In this document: piece after piece, positions 11,621 to 22,090 of the stretch
Layout of the letters: each line of letters starts with the position of its first letter
Numbering within the stretch: the first letter of the stretch is position 1
Source: Larix sibirica
Lineage: Eukaryota > Streptophyta > Pinopsida > Pinales > Pinaceae
Assembly (NCBI GenBank): GCA_004151065.3
Contig: NWUY0300029033.1
Span: 24,093 to 54,331 of the forward strand
Direction: 5' to 3'
Length of the DNA: 30,239 nt
Made by a program: the position numbers and the translations under genes
Notes under the pieces: generated by a model
What the model was told of the DNA's origin: nothing
Seen by the model: the letters and a program-made list of their open reading frames with translations, nothing else
The model's database searches: none

Positions 11621-11848
11621 AATAGATCCCGACTATCGGATTTACACCCTTTTGACGGGATACTCGATGCACTGTGATGAGATGTGATAGGTTGTCCTAG
11701 GCTATTCAAGCCACCTAGTAGATAAAAACAACCCCTATGCCCTTTGTTTTCCATCTAGAAAGTGCACAACCACATATTGCCAAAATTAATGTGGATAAAA
11801 AAGCCGCTAATAAAAGGTTTAATCCTGATATTTTGTAGCATAAACTAT

Positions 11849-11877
11849 ATTCCCACTTTTTTTACTTGGTTGGTACT
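11849..11877 (-). promoter_or_regulatory. LINE A 5'UTR block shared with LINE C
   Basis: The minus strand reads GTACCAACCAAGT, then a run of A, then GTGGGAAT. LINE C has the same block at 28094-28125 with a 3-base insertion. It lies upstream of ORF1 in an otherwise diverged leader, so it may be part of the internal promoter or an RNA element. Confidence 0.45.
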
Positions 11878-12046
11878 AGGCCAACCTGAAGGATAGCTTG
11901 ACTCCAAGGATGCTACAAAAACCTCGGACTCAAACCATACTAGGGTTTTCAAAAAACCACACCACAAGCGCTATCTTCAAACCCTCAAATGTCTTTAATA
12001 TCACCAAATTATCAAATATAATGACTACATTAAAATAATGTAGTAT

Positions 12047-12728
12047 GGGCATGAAATTAATAGTTATGGTTAGTTTCCATAGAAATAATAAATGATTTAC
12101 TTGAGCTTTCTCACCAGTAACTAATAACCCAACATGGATATGAAAGATGATAGAATATATATTTGCAAGGTGTAGCATGTTTTGGTGTGATGTTATACTT
12201 GAAGTATAAAATTAGTGGGATAACTTCAATATGTATGTTAGAGTAAATGTGTAAAGGAAGGAATTTTAGCATGTGATTATTAGTTCATAATCAAGAAAGT
12301 GTGTGGAAATTGAAAGAAGATTTGAGTTATAACTAAGAATCAAAGGATTCTATTGATAGGATAATCAAATGGTTAAATAGATGTTATCGAACGTAAGTAT
12401 TTTGTCACCACATTCTTGAGAGGGAAAGAACCGATGGAATCCAAAGACATGGCCTCTAAATGGTCATGAAATCATAAACTATTAATTGACAAAGCAATTG
12501 CAGAATTAATTTACCTTTAATTAAGATCAAGTTTAGTGATTATTTCGTTGTATGGTAATGTATTCGTTGATTGAAAAGGACTTCTTTTTCTATGGTTTGA
12601 TCTTATTTCTTATGATTGAACAGTTAAGCATAAACTATAGATAAACCTTTCATTGTTTGGTTATGTTTATGAAAATGAAATTACGATCATAAATCCATAT
12701 CCTTGTAACATAATATTTATACGGGCTT
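12047..12728. other. AT-rich spacer
   Basis: There is no recognisable coding frame. The only small structure, actacatt-aaaat-aatgtagt at 12024-12044, lies at or just inside the projected LINE A boundary. Confidence 0.4.
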
Positions 12729-12853
12729 TTAACACATATTTCATTAAATTGGGAGTCAAATAGTGTATCTAGAATTCCAAAATAACCAAAAAACTCAATG
12801 TTGGGGTTGTTTTTGTAATAAAATATTTCCAATTTTAATGAAATATGTGTTAA
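12729..12853. repeat. Foldback (inverted-repeat) element of about 125 bp
   Basis: Two 26-base arms, 12729-12754 (ttaacacatatttcattaaa...) and 12828-12853 (...taatgaaatatgtgttaa), are inverted copies that match at 24 of 26 positions. They enclose about 73 bases. Partial pairing continues inward (caaaaaac against gtttttg). This is the form of a MITE-like foldback or of a long hairpin transcript. No coding frame or transposase is present. Confidence 0.65.
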
Positions 12854-13545
12854 GATTTTGTCTTGCTAAAACTTCAATGGACTGTTGCAGGGGTCAAACG
12901 ACAATGATTTTGGCCAAACAAAATATAGATACGATTGGTGTGACGAGCTATACACGATGGTATACAAATCAAGGCATGACGATGCACGAGGTAAGAAACG
13001 TCAAATCGGCCAAATTCAACTTGACCACGACATGACGACGCATAAGACAAAACTTGACAAGTTAGTCGCAAGGGACATATGGAAGTGAAAATGGCAAAGT
13101 GAGACATGGATGTGACAAGTATATCGAACTATATGTCATGGTATATACATAATGATATTGCAGAAAAGTTTAGTCAGTTCGCCTCTAGCGTCATGTTCCT
13201 ACACTTTGAAGCATGTCGATGTTGAGCATCAATAGGTGGGTGCCCTCGGTCCACGCACCTAGATCAATCCACCCCAAGTCTTGTGCTCCCATCCATCATG
13301 TCTCCATAAGACCATTTTTGCTTAGTACTTTTAGAGGGTGTGGGCACCATGCTCCCACCATGACTTTATGCAATGCCCCAAGCCATGCCCATGTCTGTAC
13401 AAGTCAAGTGTTCTTAGCTCCACACTCAATCTCTGTCACGTCCAAATGAGTTGTCGACCCTCATTGAGCAAAGTGTGCCCTGACCTTCATGCCGGGGTTA
13501 TGACAACAATGGTCAAAATGTTAGATGATTTGGACTTTTTCTAAT
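12854..13545. other. GC-richer patch, no identified gene
   Basis: The stretch from 12880 to 13545 is more GC-rich and has more CG dinucleotides than its AT-rich surroundings. It carries overlapping open frames of 60-90 codons on both strands (for example 12885-13088 and 13213-13449, plus), none with family resemblance. Open frames on both strands suggest composition rather than coding. It may be an old LTR or another repeat body. Confidence 0.3.
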
Positions 13546-13924
13546 TATCGTCACTGGAATCCAACTATATACTCTTTGTTCAAACTGCATTTTTCATTGT
13601 TGAAATTGCATATTTGAATGCACAAATGGATTCAATGCCCTCAAATCACCCTATTGCACCTGGATTGTGCAATCTCAACAACTAATATATATATAATTTC
13701 AACAATTCCTCTAAATTTTTAACTATATTTTAGGCAACAAATTTGATAGAAAACATGTCATCATCCAAATCATGTAACATTTCATCTACTTCCTAAGAAA
13801 GTGGTATGACCCCTTTTCTCAATTTGTCACCAATTATAGGAATTTGTATCCGTGTGTCCCCAAAATATCAATTAACATATCTATGAAGTCCCTATTAGGC
13901 TACATAGTAGCTCTATTTTAAATA
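13546..13924. other. AT-rich spacer before LINE B
   Basis: I see no gene. There is a short (AT)n run near 13685-13697. The true 3' end of LINE B may lie inside this stretch, because no terminal foldback like that of LINEs A and C could be found. Confidence 0.35.
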
Positions 13925-14105
13925 CTATATCCAATACTGTCCAAAATGTTTAATTATTACAATCCTCCAAATGTATAGCACATAGTTATATAAAAGGTAA
14001 ATACTATAAGAAGGTAAAAACAAGCTAGTTGTTGTAATATGAACATAAATAAATAGGTTGCCTTGACTCATAGATAACACACTCATGAATTTACAATAGT
14101 AGTAG

Positions 14106-17100
14106 TTATCTCTCATCCATGTGCAAACCCTCCTTTGAGTAGAGTATGCAAATGTATTTAGTTCCTAGAACATGTGTGAAAGTAATGTGGTTAAATTGTT
14201 GAGAATTAAACTTCATATATTGTGCCAGAACTTGAAGATGAACATTTAGTATTTCATGTTCATTAGTCGTCCATTTAATAATCATCAAAGAGTCATCAAA
14301 CACCTAAAGTAGCATAATATCCTTAGATAGAGCCAACTTCATAAGAGATTGTAGGACCATCATATCAATGTAATTATTTGTCCCTTTGCCCTAGTTTTAT
14401 CAAGTTTCTATAAAAAAAATGTAATCCCCCCAATGCTACCAAGATTGTCTTGATCTTAATAGGACATGTTGAAGAAGCGCTAAGGAAAGGAATTTTTAAC
14501 CTTTAATTACCCTATCCATCTTGTTTCATGGAATTTAAAATTCATTTTGAAATGTTGGAATATGATTCACACAAATATCTAAAACAACTTAAAATGTTGG
14601 TACTTGTCTTCCATCAAACATCAAAGTGTTGCATGCCAACTAGATAGCCCAATTAATACAAAAAGAAAAAGACCTAAACACCATCAAAGCTTGATTCAAA
14701 AACCAACCCTTCAAACAATCTTCAATTAGAGATCCTTGCCAAAGATTAGGGAAACTGATATAATGCATAATGCCTCTCCACACTTGTTGAGCAAAATGAT
14801 AATTAATAAATAGATGAGAAATAGCATGTTCATCAAACCTACACAAAATACATATATTGGGGTCATGTTTGTTTCTTTTATGGAGTATGTCCCATATCTG
14901 GACCTTGTTGTTAATATCCAACCACGTGAACACTTTAGTATTTTTGGGCACCTTAACCTCCCATATTTTATACCACCGCCAACACTTATCCTAAACAACT
15001 TCACCCATAAAAGCTTGATATCCTAAATTGGTTGTAAATTGCATAACAACCTTGTTTTTCACCCACACTGACAAATCAACTCCATCTCTCAATCTAGTGT
15101 GGATCTGTCTTGGATCAGATAGAAAAACTTACCACATGGCTGACAGTTCATCTAACAATCCAATTGCCACTACAAACCTCCAACCGTGATGCCAAATGTC
15201 AATACTTGTGTCGTTTTCATTTGATTAAAAGTAAAATACACATTGGCATGTAGTTGATGGATCAAAACTGAAGGAAATACAATATTGTTCACACAACCCA
15301 TGATGGCATCTACCTCCAAACGAATGAGAGGACCAATGCCTACCTTCTAAGCAATAAATTACCAAATGATAGGAAATCAAGGTGGATAAGTCCTTCCACT
15401 AGTTGGAGACATTCTTAATACTCTTAAGATTGATTCTTATCCAATCTAGAAGTGTGGATGGATTTATATACTTCTGAATTATTATTCTTTTCCAAAGGTT
15501 TTCCTTTGTGATCAAATTACATAGACTTTTAGCAACTAGAGATTTTCCAAAGGCATGAATATGTTTAAGACCCTAGCCACCTTCACCTTTTGGTTTTTCT
15601 AAATATTTTCAGTTGGCCAATCTTATCACTCTTTCCCTTCCATGGAAAACCAAAGTAGAACCCTCTCATCTTCTCCAACACTCCCTTTTGGGACATGTGC
15701 TAAGGAGTGCTAAGAAGCGGGGATTGCTTCCAAGACTAACTTCACCAACATTAGTCTCCCACCCCAGGAGAACCATATATTATACCTAAAATTGATTTTT
15801 TTTTCAATCTTACCTATAAACCAACTCCTGCCTCGCTTACCATATCTAATGGCTTCAAAGTAAACCCCAAATACATCAAACCATTTTGTAGGCCAAGGGG
15901 TCTATAAGGAAACAAAATGATTAAATTTTATTATTCCCATCGCCCAATCCATTGAAGTAAACAAAAGACTTAGTACAATGGATCTCCATACCTAAAGATT
16001 TGCAATATAATTAGAGAATGTACAGATATTTCATACATTTTCCCACACCACCAATTCTAAAGAGAAGTACATCATCAACAAAGAGCAATTGTGTAAGACA
16101 TTCGCTACTGCCAACCTTGATGCCTTGGAAATGCCTTAGTTCTAGCTTCCTATATTTATCTACTTAGACCCTATGCAACCAACAAAAATAAATAAGGGGG
16201 CAGAGGGAAACGCTATCTTAAGCCTTTGGTAGGCTTAAAGAAAGGAGAAGTTACTACATTAACAAGGACTAGAAAAGAAATTGAAGTCACACAACCCATG
16301 ATGTAATTAACAATTTGAATACAAAAATCTACATAAATTATGAGTAATCTCAAATACGACTAACAAGTCCTATCACAAGCTTTAGACAAATCAATCTTAA
16401 CCACCATTGTAGGAAACTTCGTCGTTTTAATAAAATGTAATCCTTCTTGATTAGACCCAATGGCTTCATGTATTTGCCTTCCTCCTAAAAAACAAACTAT
16501 TAGGGAGAAATCATAATAAAGAGCATTTTTTTAAGTATCATGGCCAAAATATTAAAATGATCTTGTAAACATAGTTACATAAAGAAATAGACCAAAATTC
16601 ATCAAATGTTTGAGGCCCATCCACTTTTGGACTGAGCAGTATAAAGGTTTTATTGAACAAACCAAACACTTTTCCAATAAGTCTCACCTCCTCCACTACC
16701 CTTAATAAATCACCATCCAACGAATAAAAAAGTCTAAGTAAAATTCAACAGTCCACCCATCCAGAGCTAGAATTTTGTCTTTATGGAAATAAGATAGTAT
16801 AGTCAATGGCTTATCCAAAGAAACTTCTTCATATAATACTTGGTTGTTTTCTTTTGAAATCAATTAAGGAAAGAAGGAATCCAATTTGACAATTTCATAT
16901 ATATTTACACCCTTTGGCCCTTTATACATAAACTCAAATTGTCTATCTCCCAATTCTGCTTGACCCTCAAAACTTCTAACCACCTCACCATCCTCCTTCC
17001 ATATATCCCATATACCATTAACCATCTTCCTATAATTTGCAATCTGATGAAAATATTAGTGTTTTCATGACCTAATTCCAACCAAGTCGTAAAAAAATTA

Positions 17101-18220
17101 ATTCTATACTTTGCCTCTTGATCATACCATGGATTTCTCTTTCTAGCCTCCAAATCCCTCCATCTAATGAGTTCTACTTCATTGAACGTGGCATAAGCAT
17201 TCTCATTAAATAATTCCTCAATGTATTTCTCTGACTATTTGATAAACTTGTCTCTATTTCGATGCCCTTCTTCCACCCATGCAACTACCTTACCTTTAAT
17301 TACCTTTAATGACTTCACAAACTATTCATTGCCAGAGATCCTAAGATTCCTAGCACAATGCTTCCAAGTTATTTTAACAATTTTTTGAAATTGTTCCTTA
17401 GTAATCCATCTTGGATTGAACTTGTGGGGACTGGAAAACTTGTGATAAAAATAATATAGCTAGTGAAAGATTGGACCATGATAAAAAAAACCCACTAGCA
17501 ACAACCCAAGTTTTCACTTTGTCCATAACTTGTAAAAGTTCATCGAAGACAATAAATATGTCAATGTATTTCAAGCCATAATCACAACCCACATGATTTT
17601 TTCTCCAAGTAAGTTCTATTTGAGATAGGCTTTGCATCCACCAATACTAGCAACTCAATCAAATGGATAAAAAACTTGACCATACTATCCACCCTTATCT
17701 AATCCCCCAAAATTTCACTTCGATACACAGTAAAATTCAAATCTCCACCCATAAGCAATATACCACTCTTGACCTCCTACAAAGAAAATAATTGATCCAA
17801 GAAGTACTACCTCCCTTCACAAGGGTCATACAAATTCATCATAGTAATAGGATACCCAAATCCCTTATTGATGAATTCTATGTACAATTCTGAAAAATAG
17901 CAAAAGAATTAGTTAAGTTCAAGCTCAATCTCCACCTATTAATTATACCTCCAAAGAAACTAATTGAATCTAAGGAAATGAAATCCCAATCCTTAAGAAT
18001 TTTCTTAAGACTACTATTCAATGAGTCTCCACAACCGATGGTCTCCCACAGTGACAAAATTTTCAAATTCTCTAACTCGATGATTCTTGGATAGGGCCAA
18101 CCTTTTAAATCTTCCAACCCAAACCACTACTATTAAATGAGGGAACAATCATTTAGAAACATCCTTAAGAGGTTGTGGTGCTCCAAGGCCCACAATTATC
18201 AAACATTGCCTACCCTTATG
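14106..18220 (-). pseudogene. LINE B ORF2: endonuclease, RT, zinc finger, RNase H (heavily broken)
   Basis: Read across frames, the endonuclease shows LGAPQPLKDVSKW, LKILSLWETIGCGDS (Gln before the catalytic Glu replaced by Trp), LMGGDLNFTVYRSE with the Asp/Asn pair intact, and YIDIFIV. RT shows FNKTFILLSPKVDGPQTFDE, ISLCNYVYKII, KIDLSKACDR (Tyr of the usual KAYD is Cys), a degraded RQG-PLSP block, and LLFVDDVLLF with the catalytic Asp pair near 16070-16085. The zinc finger reads NICILC, then ISHLFINYHF, where the expected final Cys is Tyr. RNase H keeps QVFDDSLMIIKW and SKEGLHMDE, but the AEL motif has become DMM and the terminal AD-L-SK motif is eroded. Stops occur throughout. The three degraded active-site motifs and the stop density suggest the oldest of the three insertions. 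Confidence 0.75.
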
Positions 18221-18224
18221 AATC

Positions 18225-18600
18225 TCAATCATTGATTTCTCTTTTTACTTCTAAATAAAAGACTTTTTACATGTTAAAATAGTAAACACATATTTAGGAG
18301 TATCCAATCCTAACCCCTCAAATTGAACCCCCACATAAATTTGTCTTAATTCATGGACCTTAAGGGATATCTATATGACCCCCTATCCTTGGATATATTT
18401 GAATCATAACCTTGACCCAATATCCCTTTTTTCATCAATTCCCCTACAGTCCAAGCTTGGTTCTAAACTAGATGGGGTTAGTGAATTTCAAATCCAAGGA
18501 GTCAACAAATGTGAATTAGGATTTGACCTTGTACCACCCCTTTTACCCTTCTAGTTAACATGTGAAGAGGAGACAATCTTATCTAGTGTTGGCCAATTCT
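18225..18600 (-). pseudogene. Possible ORF1 C-terminal remnant of LINE B
   Basis: Just upstream of the endonuclease start, the minus strand can be read, through several stops, as a polar Ser/Pro/Thr/Gly-rich sequence like the C-terminal tail of LINE ORF1 proteins. No DUF4283 core or zinc knuckle is visible, so assignment rests mainly on position. Confidence 0.3.
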
Positions 18601-18793
18601 TAGGAAAATGCAAATGCTTGACATTTAAATTATATTTACAGGAAGTATGTAGCTTACTAGAAGTCTCTTCGACACTTTGGGAAGCGATGCATATGCCAAC
18701 GGGACATTTGTGACATTATCCTTACTATTTGGGGGGCTTAGTGACTTCAGTATTACTACTTGAAGAGAAACAAGAATACCTTTTATCAATATT

Positions 18794-18846
18794 TGTGTGT
18801 GTTTGTGTATACATACATACATACACATATGTGCACACACACACAT
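18794..18846. repeat. Compound TG / TACA / CA microsatellite, near-palindromic
   Basis: A tgtgtg-type run is followed by tacatacatacataca, then catatgtg, then cacacacacaca. The TG-rich and CA-rich ends can pair with each other, giving a self-complementary alternating purine-pyrimidine stretch. Confidence 0.8.
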
Positions 18847-18950
18847 CCCTCAAAAAACTAGTTTGTTGATTGATTATTAGTATTTTATTTGTGACGATGT
18901 AGTAATTTTGTGACATGGTTATGATTAACCATGAGACATTCTTATTTTAA

Positions 18951-19081
18951 TGATGATTTTGTAAATAACAGTTTTAAATTATATAATAAATAAAATTAGA
19001 ATTCCAAAGTTGACAAGGAAAATTTCCAAAAAACAAGGGCCATGATACCAGAGGTTGGAAAGATAATCTAGATGGATGAAG
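18951..19081. repeat. 134-bp-period tandem duplication, copy 1
   Basis: It begins tgatgattttgtaaataa and ends tctagatggatgaag. Copy 2 follows directly at 19085-19215 with substitutions and small indels. No gene is seen. Confidence 0.8.
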
Positions 19082-19084
19082 CAT

Positions 19085-19215
19085 TGATGATTTTGTAAAT
19101 AATAGTTTTAAATTATGTAAATAAAAAAATCAAAATTCTAGAGTTGACTGGGCATAGTTCCACAAAATAAGCGCCATGATACCACAGGTTGGAATGACAA
19201 TCTAGATGGATGAAG
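19085..19215. repeat. 134-bp-period tandem duplication, copy 2
   Basis: Diverged copy of 18951-19081. Both contain gccatgatacca, whose complement resembles a plant initiator-Met tRNA primer site at 10 of 12 positions, but no LTR is visible beside it. Confidence 0.8.
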
Positions 19216-20725
19216 TAATAAACATATACCTTTATTTCCTTATCCCAAAGGTGGTTGAAACCTCTTTTTCCTAAAATATTACCAAGATTCCAAGAATTTA
19301 GGGAAATTTGTCATCCCTTTTTTTCAGGTGGAGGAAGAGTTCGAGAGGGAGCTCTTCTCTATAGGAAAAATGGGAAATTAAATAGGCAGTTAGTGGGAAG
19401 GAGGAAGCAATTAGTGGGAAATCAATAGAAGGGAAACCTAAAGTGGGATGAATAAGGCAAGAACATATAATTCTAGATCTAGTGAAATGATGAAAGGAAC
19501 ACAAAGAAAATTCATCTGTTTCAGTAGCAAAGAAAATAGATACTAGTTTGTTTAAAGGTCCAATTAGATTGGAGCTTTAATCTTTATGGTCATATTGAAG
19601 AGCACATTGCGTTGTTGTATGAAGTAGGTATTAGGATTGTTTGGTTAATCCCAATCATTAGAACTAGTAAAATGTCTTTTATAGACTTGCCCATAGTGGA
19701 AAAATTCTCTATGCACACCGTGAAGAACACTTAAAGGTATTAGGTGGCTAGTTATTGTGCATAACTTCTGGCTGGAGGAAACCCTAAAGGTACAAATTGT
19801 AAACTTCCGAAACCCGATATTGCCTTCTGTTGGTATCATGGACCAACTTGGGGGCGGCTTCTAAGGTAAAGAACTAAAGGTTGCATGCATAATGCCTACT
19901 GTTGGGTGGTACATGGACCAACCCAATTCAATTTCATGAGGAATTTAGAGATAAGTCATTTTAACTTCTATTGTTTTGTGGATTATCTTGTTTAACTAAA
20001 AGGTATTTCTTTGTATTCTGTTAGTGTACACAGTTGGAAAAAAATAAATAAAAACACAAAAAAGCTATATTCTTCTAAGAATTATTCCTTATTCTTATTA
20101 CTTAATCTCTTTTAACTATGCTGATAAAAACAAGAAAATAAAAACTAAAAAGTTACATAGTTACTCTAATATATGTTATTTGTGTTATCATTTAATACTT
20201 TGAATACAAGTATATGAAAATAAATATTAATCTATAGAGATTTTAAACACCTTCTTATATCTCTAAACCAAGGGGAGTGCTTTAGATTAAATAAACAATG
20301 TAAACAAAATAGTAGTATAGTTTCCTTAATGTAATTAATCCATATAGAATTGGTTTTACAAGAGGAAGAAAAATGAAGAAATATTTTCATTTACCTTAAA
20401 GTAGAGGTTCGGAAACATAGTTTTTTTTTATGCATAAGGAAAAAAACTATAAGCATTGGTAACACCAATTACTCCAAACTGTCATTATAATAACTAGAAG
20501 TATTTTTACAATTCATAGAGGATGAAATTTACAGTTCTTAATTCATAAACATAATTTTGTATATATATGATTTTGTTGTTACATGTTAAGGTGTCCAAAC
20601 AAATATACAGACTGAAAAATGAGAGAATTAGTGTCTCTCTATTACCAGGGAACTGTATTCCCTAAGCAAATCTATAGTACTGAAAACTATAAAAATTGAA
20701 TTATGTCGAACATTAAAACTTAATA
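19216..20725. other. AT-rich stretch without recognisable gene
   Basis: There is no coding frame with family resemblance. It contains a hairpin (gaagag ... ctcttc, near 19333-19356) and two related GTTGG/CCAAC foldbacks at 19829-19847 and 19901-19923. Confidence 0.45.
19821..19923. repeat. Pair of related GTTGG/CCAAC foldbacks
   Basis: The motif tgcctNctgttgg followed by catggaccaac occurs at 19821-19847 and again about 71 bases later at 19893-19923. Each copy can fold on its gttgg and ccaac arms. The origin is unknown. Confidence 0.4.
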
Positions 20726-20736
20726 CAATATATATA

Positions 20737-20776
<40 letters not shown>
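20726..20776. repeat. (TA)n then (TATG)n compound microsatellite
   Basis: About ten TA units run directly into about eight TATG units. It is uninterrupted and so likely recent and polymorphic. Confidence 0.9.
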
Positions 20777-20778
<2 letters not shown>

Positions 20779-21784
20779 GAGACTTAAAAATGTAAAATTT
20801 AATTACACAAGCCCTAAGTTTTGTTATTCTTTACCTAGGTAAATCGATGAGGCCAGACGCAAGAATCACCTAGAAGTCAATCATTAAAGATTAGAAATTG
20901 AATTCCTTTGAAAAAATGAGAAGAAATTAAAGTTAGATCATGACGTTGCTTTTACCTTGGTCGTCAAAATTAAGTACACATCCCTAAATATAACTAGGGT
21001 TTATTTCATAACTTTGAAAAGATCTCTATTGAGACATGGCCATGATAAGATTCAGCCTTTGTTAATCCTCGAGGTAACCAAAAGTAGAAAATATTATAAA
21101 TCTATTGTTGGAAGGACTTCTATAATTAGAAAATGAAACCTTAGTATGGTAAGGTTTTAATTTATTACCATTGAAAACCACAAATTATAAGAATTTCCAT
21201 AACAACTGAACAATTGCATCTAAGAATTCTCATACTACCTCTCAACCAAGGATTTCAAATAGTAAAAAGGGTTTCAAAATAGAAACTGAAAAGTTACCTA
21301 AATAATGCTAAGGGATTAAACTCTCGACAAGCTAGCCTTGGAGCCCAACAGAGATTTAATTTCAAACCCCAACTCAATTTAAAATCCCAAATCTCATAAA
21401 ATCCAATCTCTTAAAAATAAAGGCAAGCAAAAAGTGAAAACCCTGGTTTAGGGTAAATAATTTGAAGTATAACTCTTATAAATGAAACTAAGAACTACAA
21501 AATGGAATTTGTAACAAATAATTCGATAACCATAACCCTCACGATACTTCATGTGAATTTTCTTATAGTATAATTAACTTCACAAGGTAAACATTACCTG
21601 TAGACTACAACTTGGTAAGTCAGCTACACCTTGCAAGATTTGCAAGTTATTTCTTTGAAAACCCTCATTAGCTCACTTGCATACTAAGGAGAAGCTTTCT
21701 GACCAAAAATTGAAAACAATGAATGCATTGGCGGGTTTACTCTATACCACCTTGAGAAACCCAAGATACAATAAATGTTAAGAG
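20777..21784. other. AT-rich flank upstream of the LINE C insertion
   Basis: I see no gene. A short palindrome (aaaccttagtatggtaaggttt) lies near 21138-21159. The sequence continues on the far side of LINE C from 28309, so it was contiguous with that flank before insertion. Confidence 0.45.
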
Positions 21785-21801
21785 AGTACAATGATACCCC
21801 T
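21785..21801. repeat. Target-site duplication of LINE C, 3' side
   Basis: The sequence agtacaatgatacccct is identical to 28292-28308. The last T could belong to the element's terminal run, so the duplication is 16 or 17 bp. Confidence 0.92.
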
Positions 21802-21821
21802 TTTTTTCACGCCGAAAAAAA
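21801..21821 (-). other. LINE C 3'-terminal T-run/A-run foldback
   Basis: On the minus strand seven T, then CGGCGTG, then seven A, then the target duplication. The A-run is the tail and can pair fully with the T-run just upstream. LINE A has the same layout at 5441-5460. Confidence 0.65.
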
Positions 21822-22090
21822 GTAACTTGTTATTCTTGTGGAATCAAAGTTACATCAGATACATAGCCACATAGCAGTGTCCACAGGATCATCTATAAAA
21901 AACAATGAAGTTACAACAAACAACCCAACCAATATCCATGACAACAGACTACAAAAAAATTATACAGGCAGACATCCAACCATCATGGACCAAAGAGACA
22001 TAGATCCCCCCCAGAATGAGAACATTAGACTGTTTACAAAAAAGAATTGTGACCAGCCATACTCAAAAACATCAAACAAAAGGAAACCGG

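Larger units (their letters stand above)
5441..12046 (-). mobile_element. LINE A: near full-length plant L1-type retrotransposon with RNase H
   Basis: This is a minus-strand non-LTR retrotransposon of about 6.6 kb. Read 5' to 3' on the minus strand it contains: a 5'UTR sharing a block with LINE C (11849-11877), ORF1 (about 11620-9794), an ATGA overlap at 9797-9794, ORF2 (9797-5691), a 3'UTR of about 240 bases, and a terminal T-run/A-run foldback (5460-5441). The 3' end is placed by matching LINE C: gtaacttgttattc begins at 5467 here and at 21822 there. The 5' end is not seen directly. It is projected from LINE C, where the shared block lies 193 bases from the element end. I found no convincing target-site duplication. 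Many stops and frameshifts make it non-autonomous. Confidence 0.85.
13925..18620 (-). mobile_element. LINE B: old, degraded L1-type LINE with RNase H
   Basis: This minus-strand LINE has the same domain order as A and C but more stops and shifts. Landmarks on the minus strand: endonuclease near 18220-17600, linker near 17240-16900, RT near 16720-15850, zinc finger near 14960-14820, and RNase H near 14440-14106. Its wording differs from A and C (for example GLGAPQPLKDVSKW at the endonuclease start), so it is another lineage. Little of ORF1 remains upstream, and the leader block seen in A and C is absent. It therefore looks 5'-truncated. Both ends are approximate and no target duplication was identified. 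Confidence 0.75.

Noticed and set aside
12190-12210. ttgaagta as a target-site duplication of LINE A matching the flank near 5428
   Set aside because: It is only 8 bases long and lies about 150 bases beyond the 5' end projected from LINE C, so chance is the better explanation.
12763-13107. Protein-coding gene in the GC-richer patch
   Set aside because: Open frames of similar length occur on both strands with no recognisable domain, so composition is the simpler cause.
19032-19053. Primer-binding site for an LTR retrotransposon (complement tggtatcatggc)
   Set aside because: It matches the plant initiator-Met primer site at 10 of 12 positions only. It lies inside a tandem duplication and no LTR or internal coding region is beside it.
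18949-19215. CRISPR-like or defence array
   Set aside because: There are only two long, diverged units without spacers, and the setting is a plant genome.
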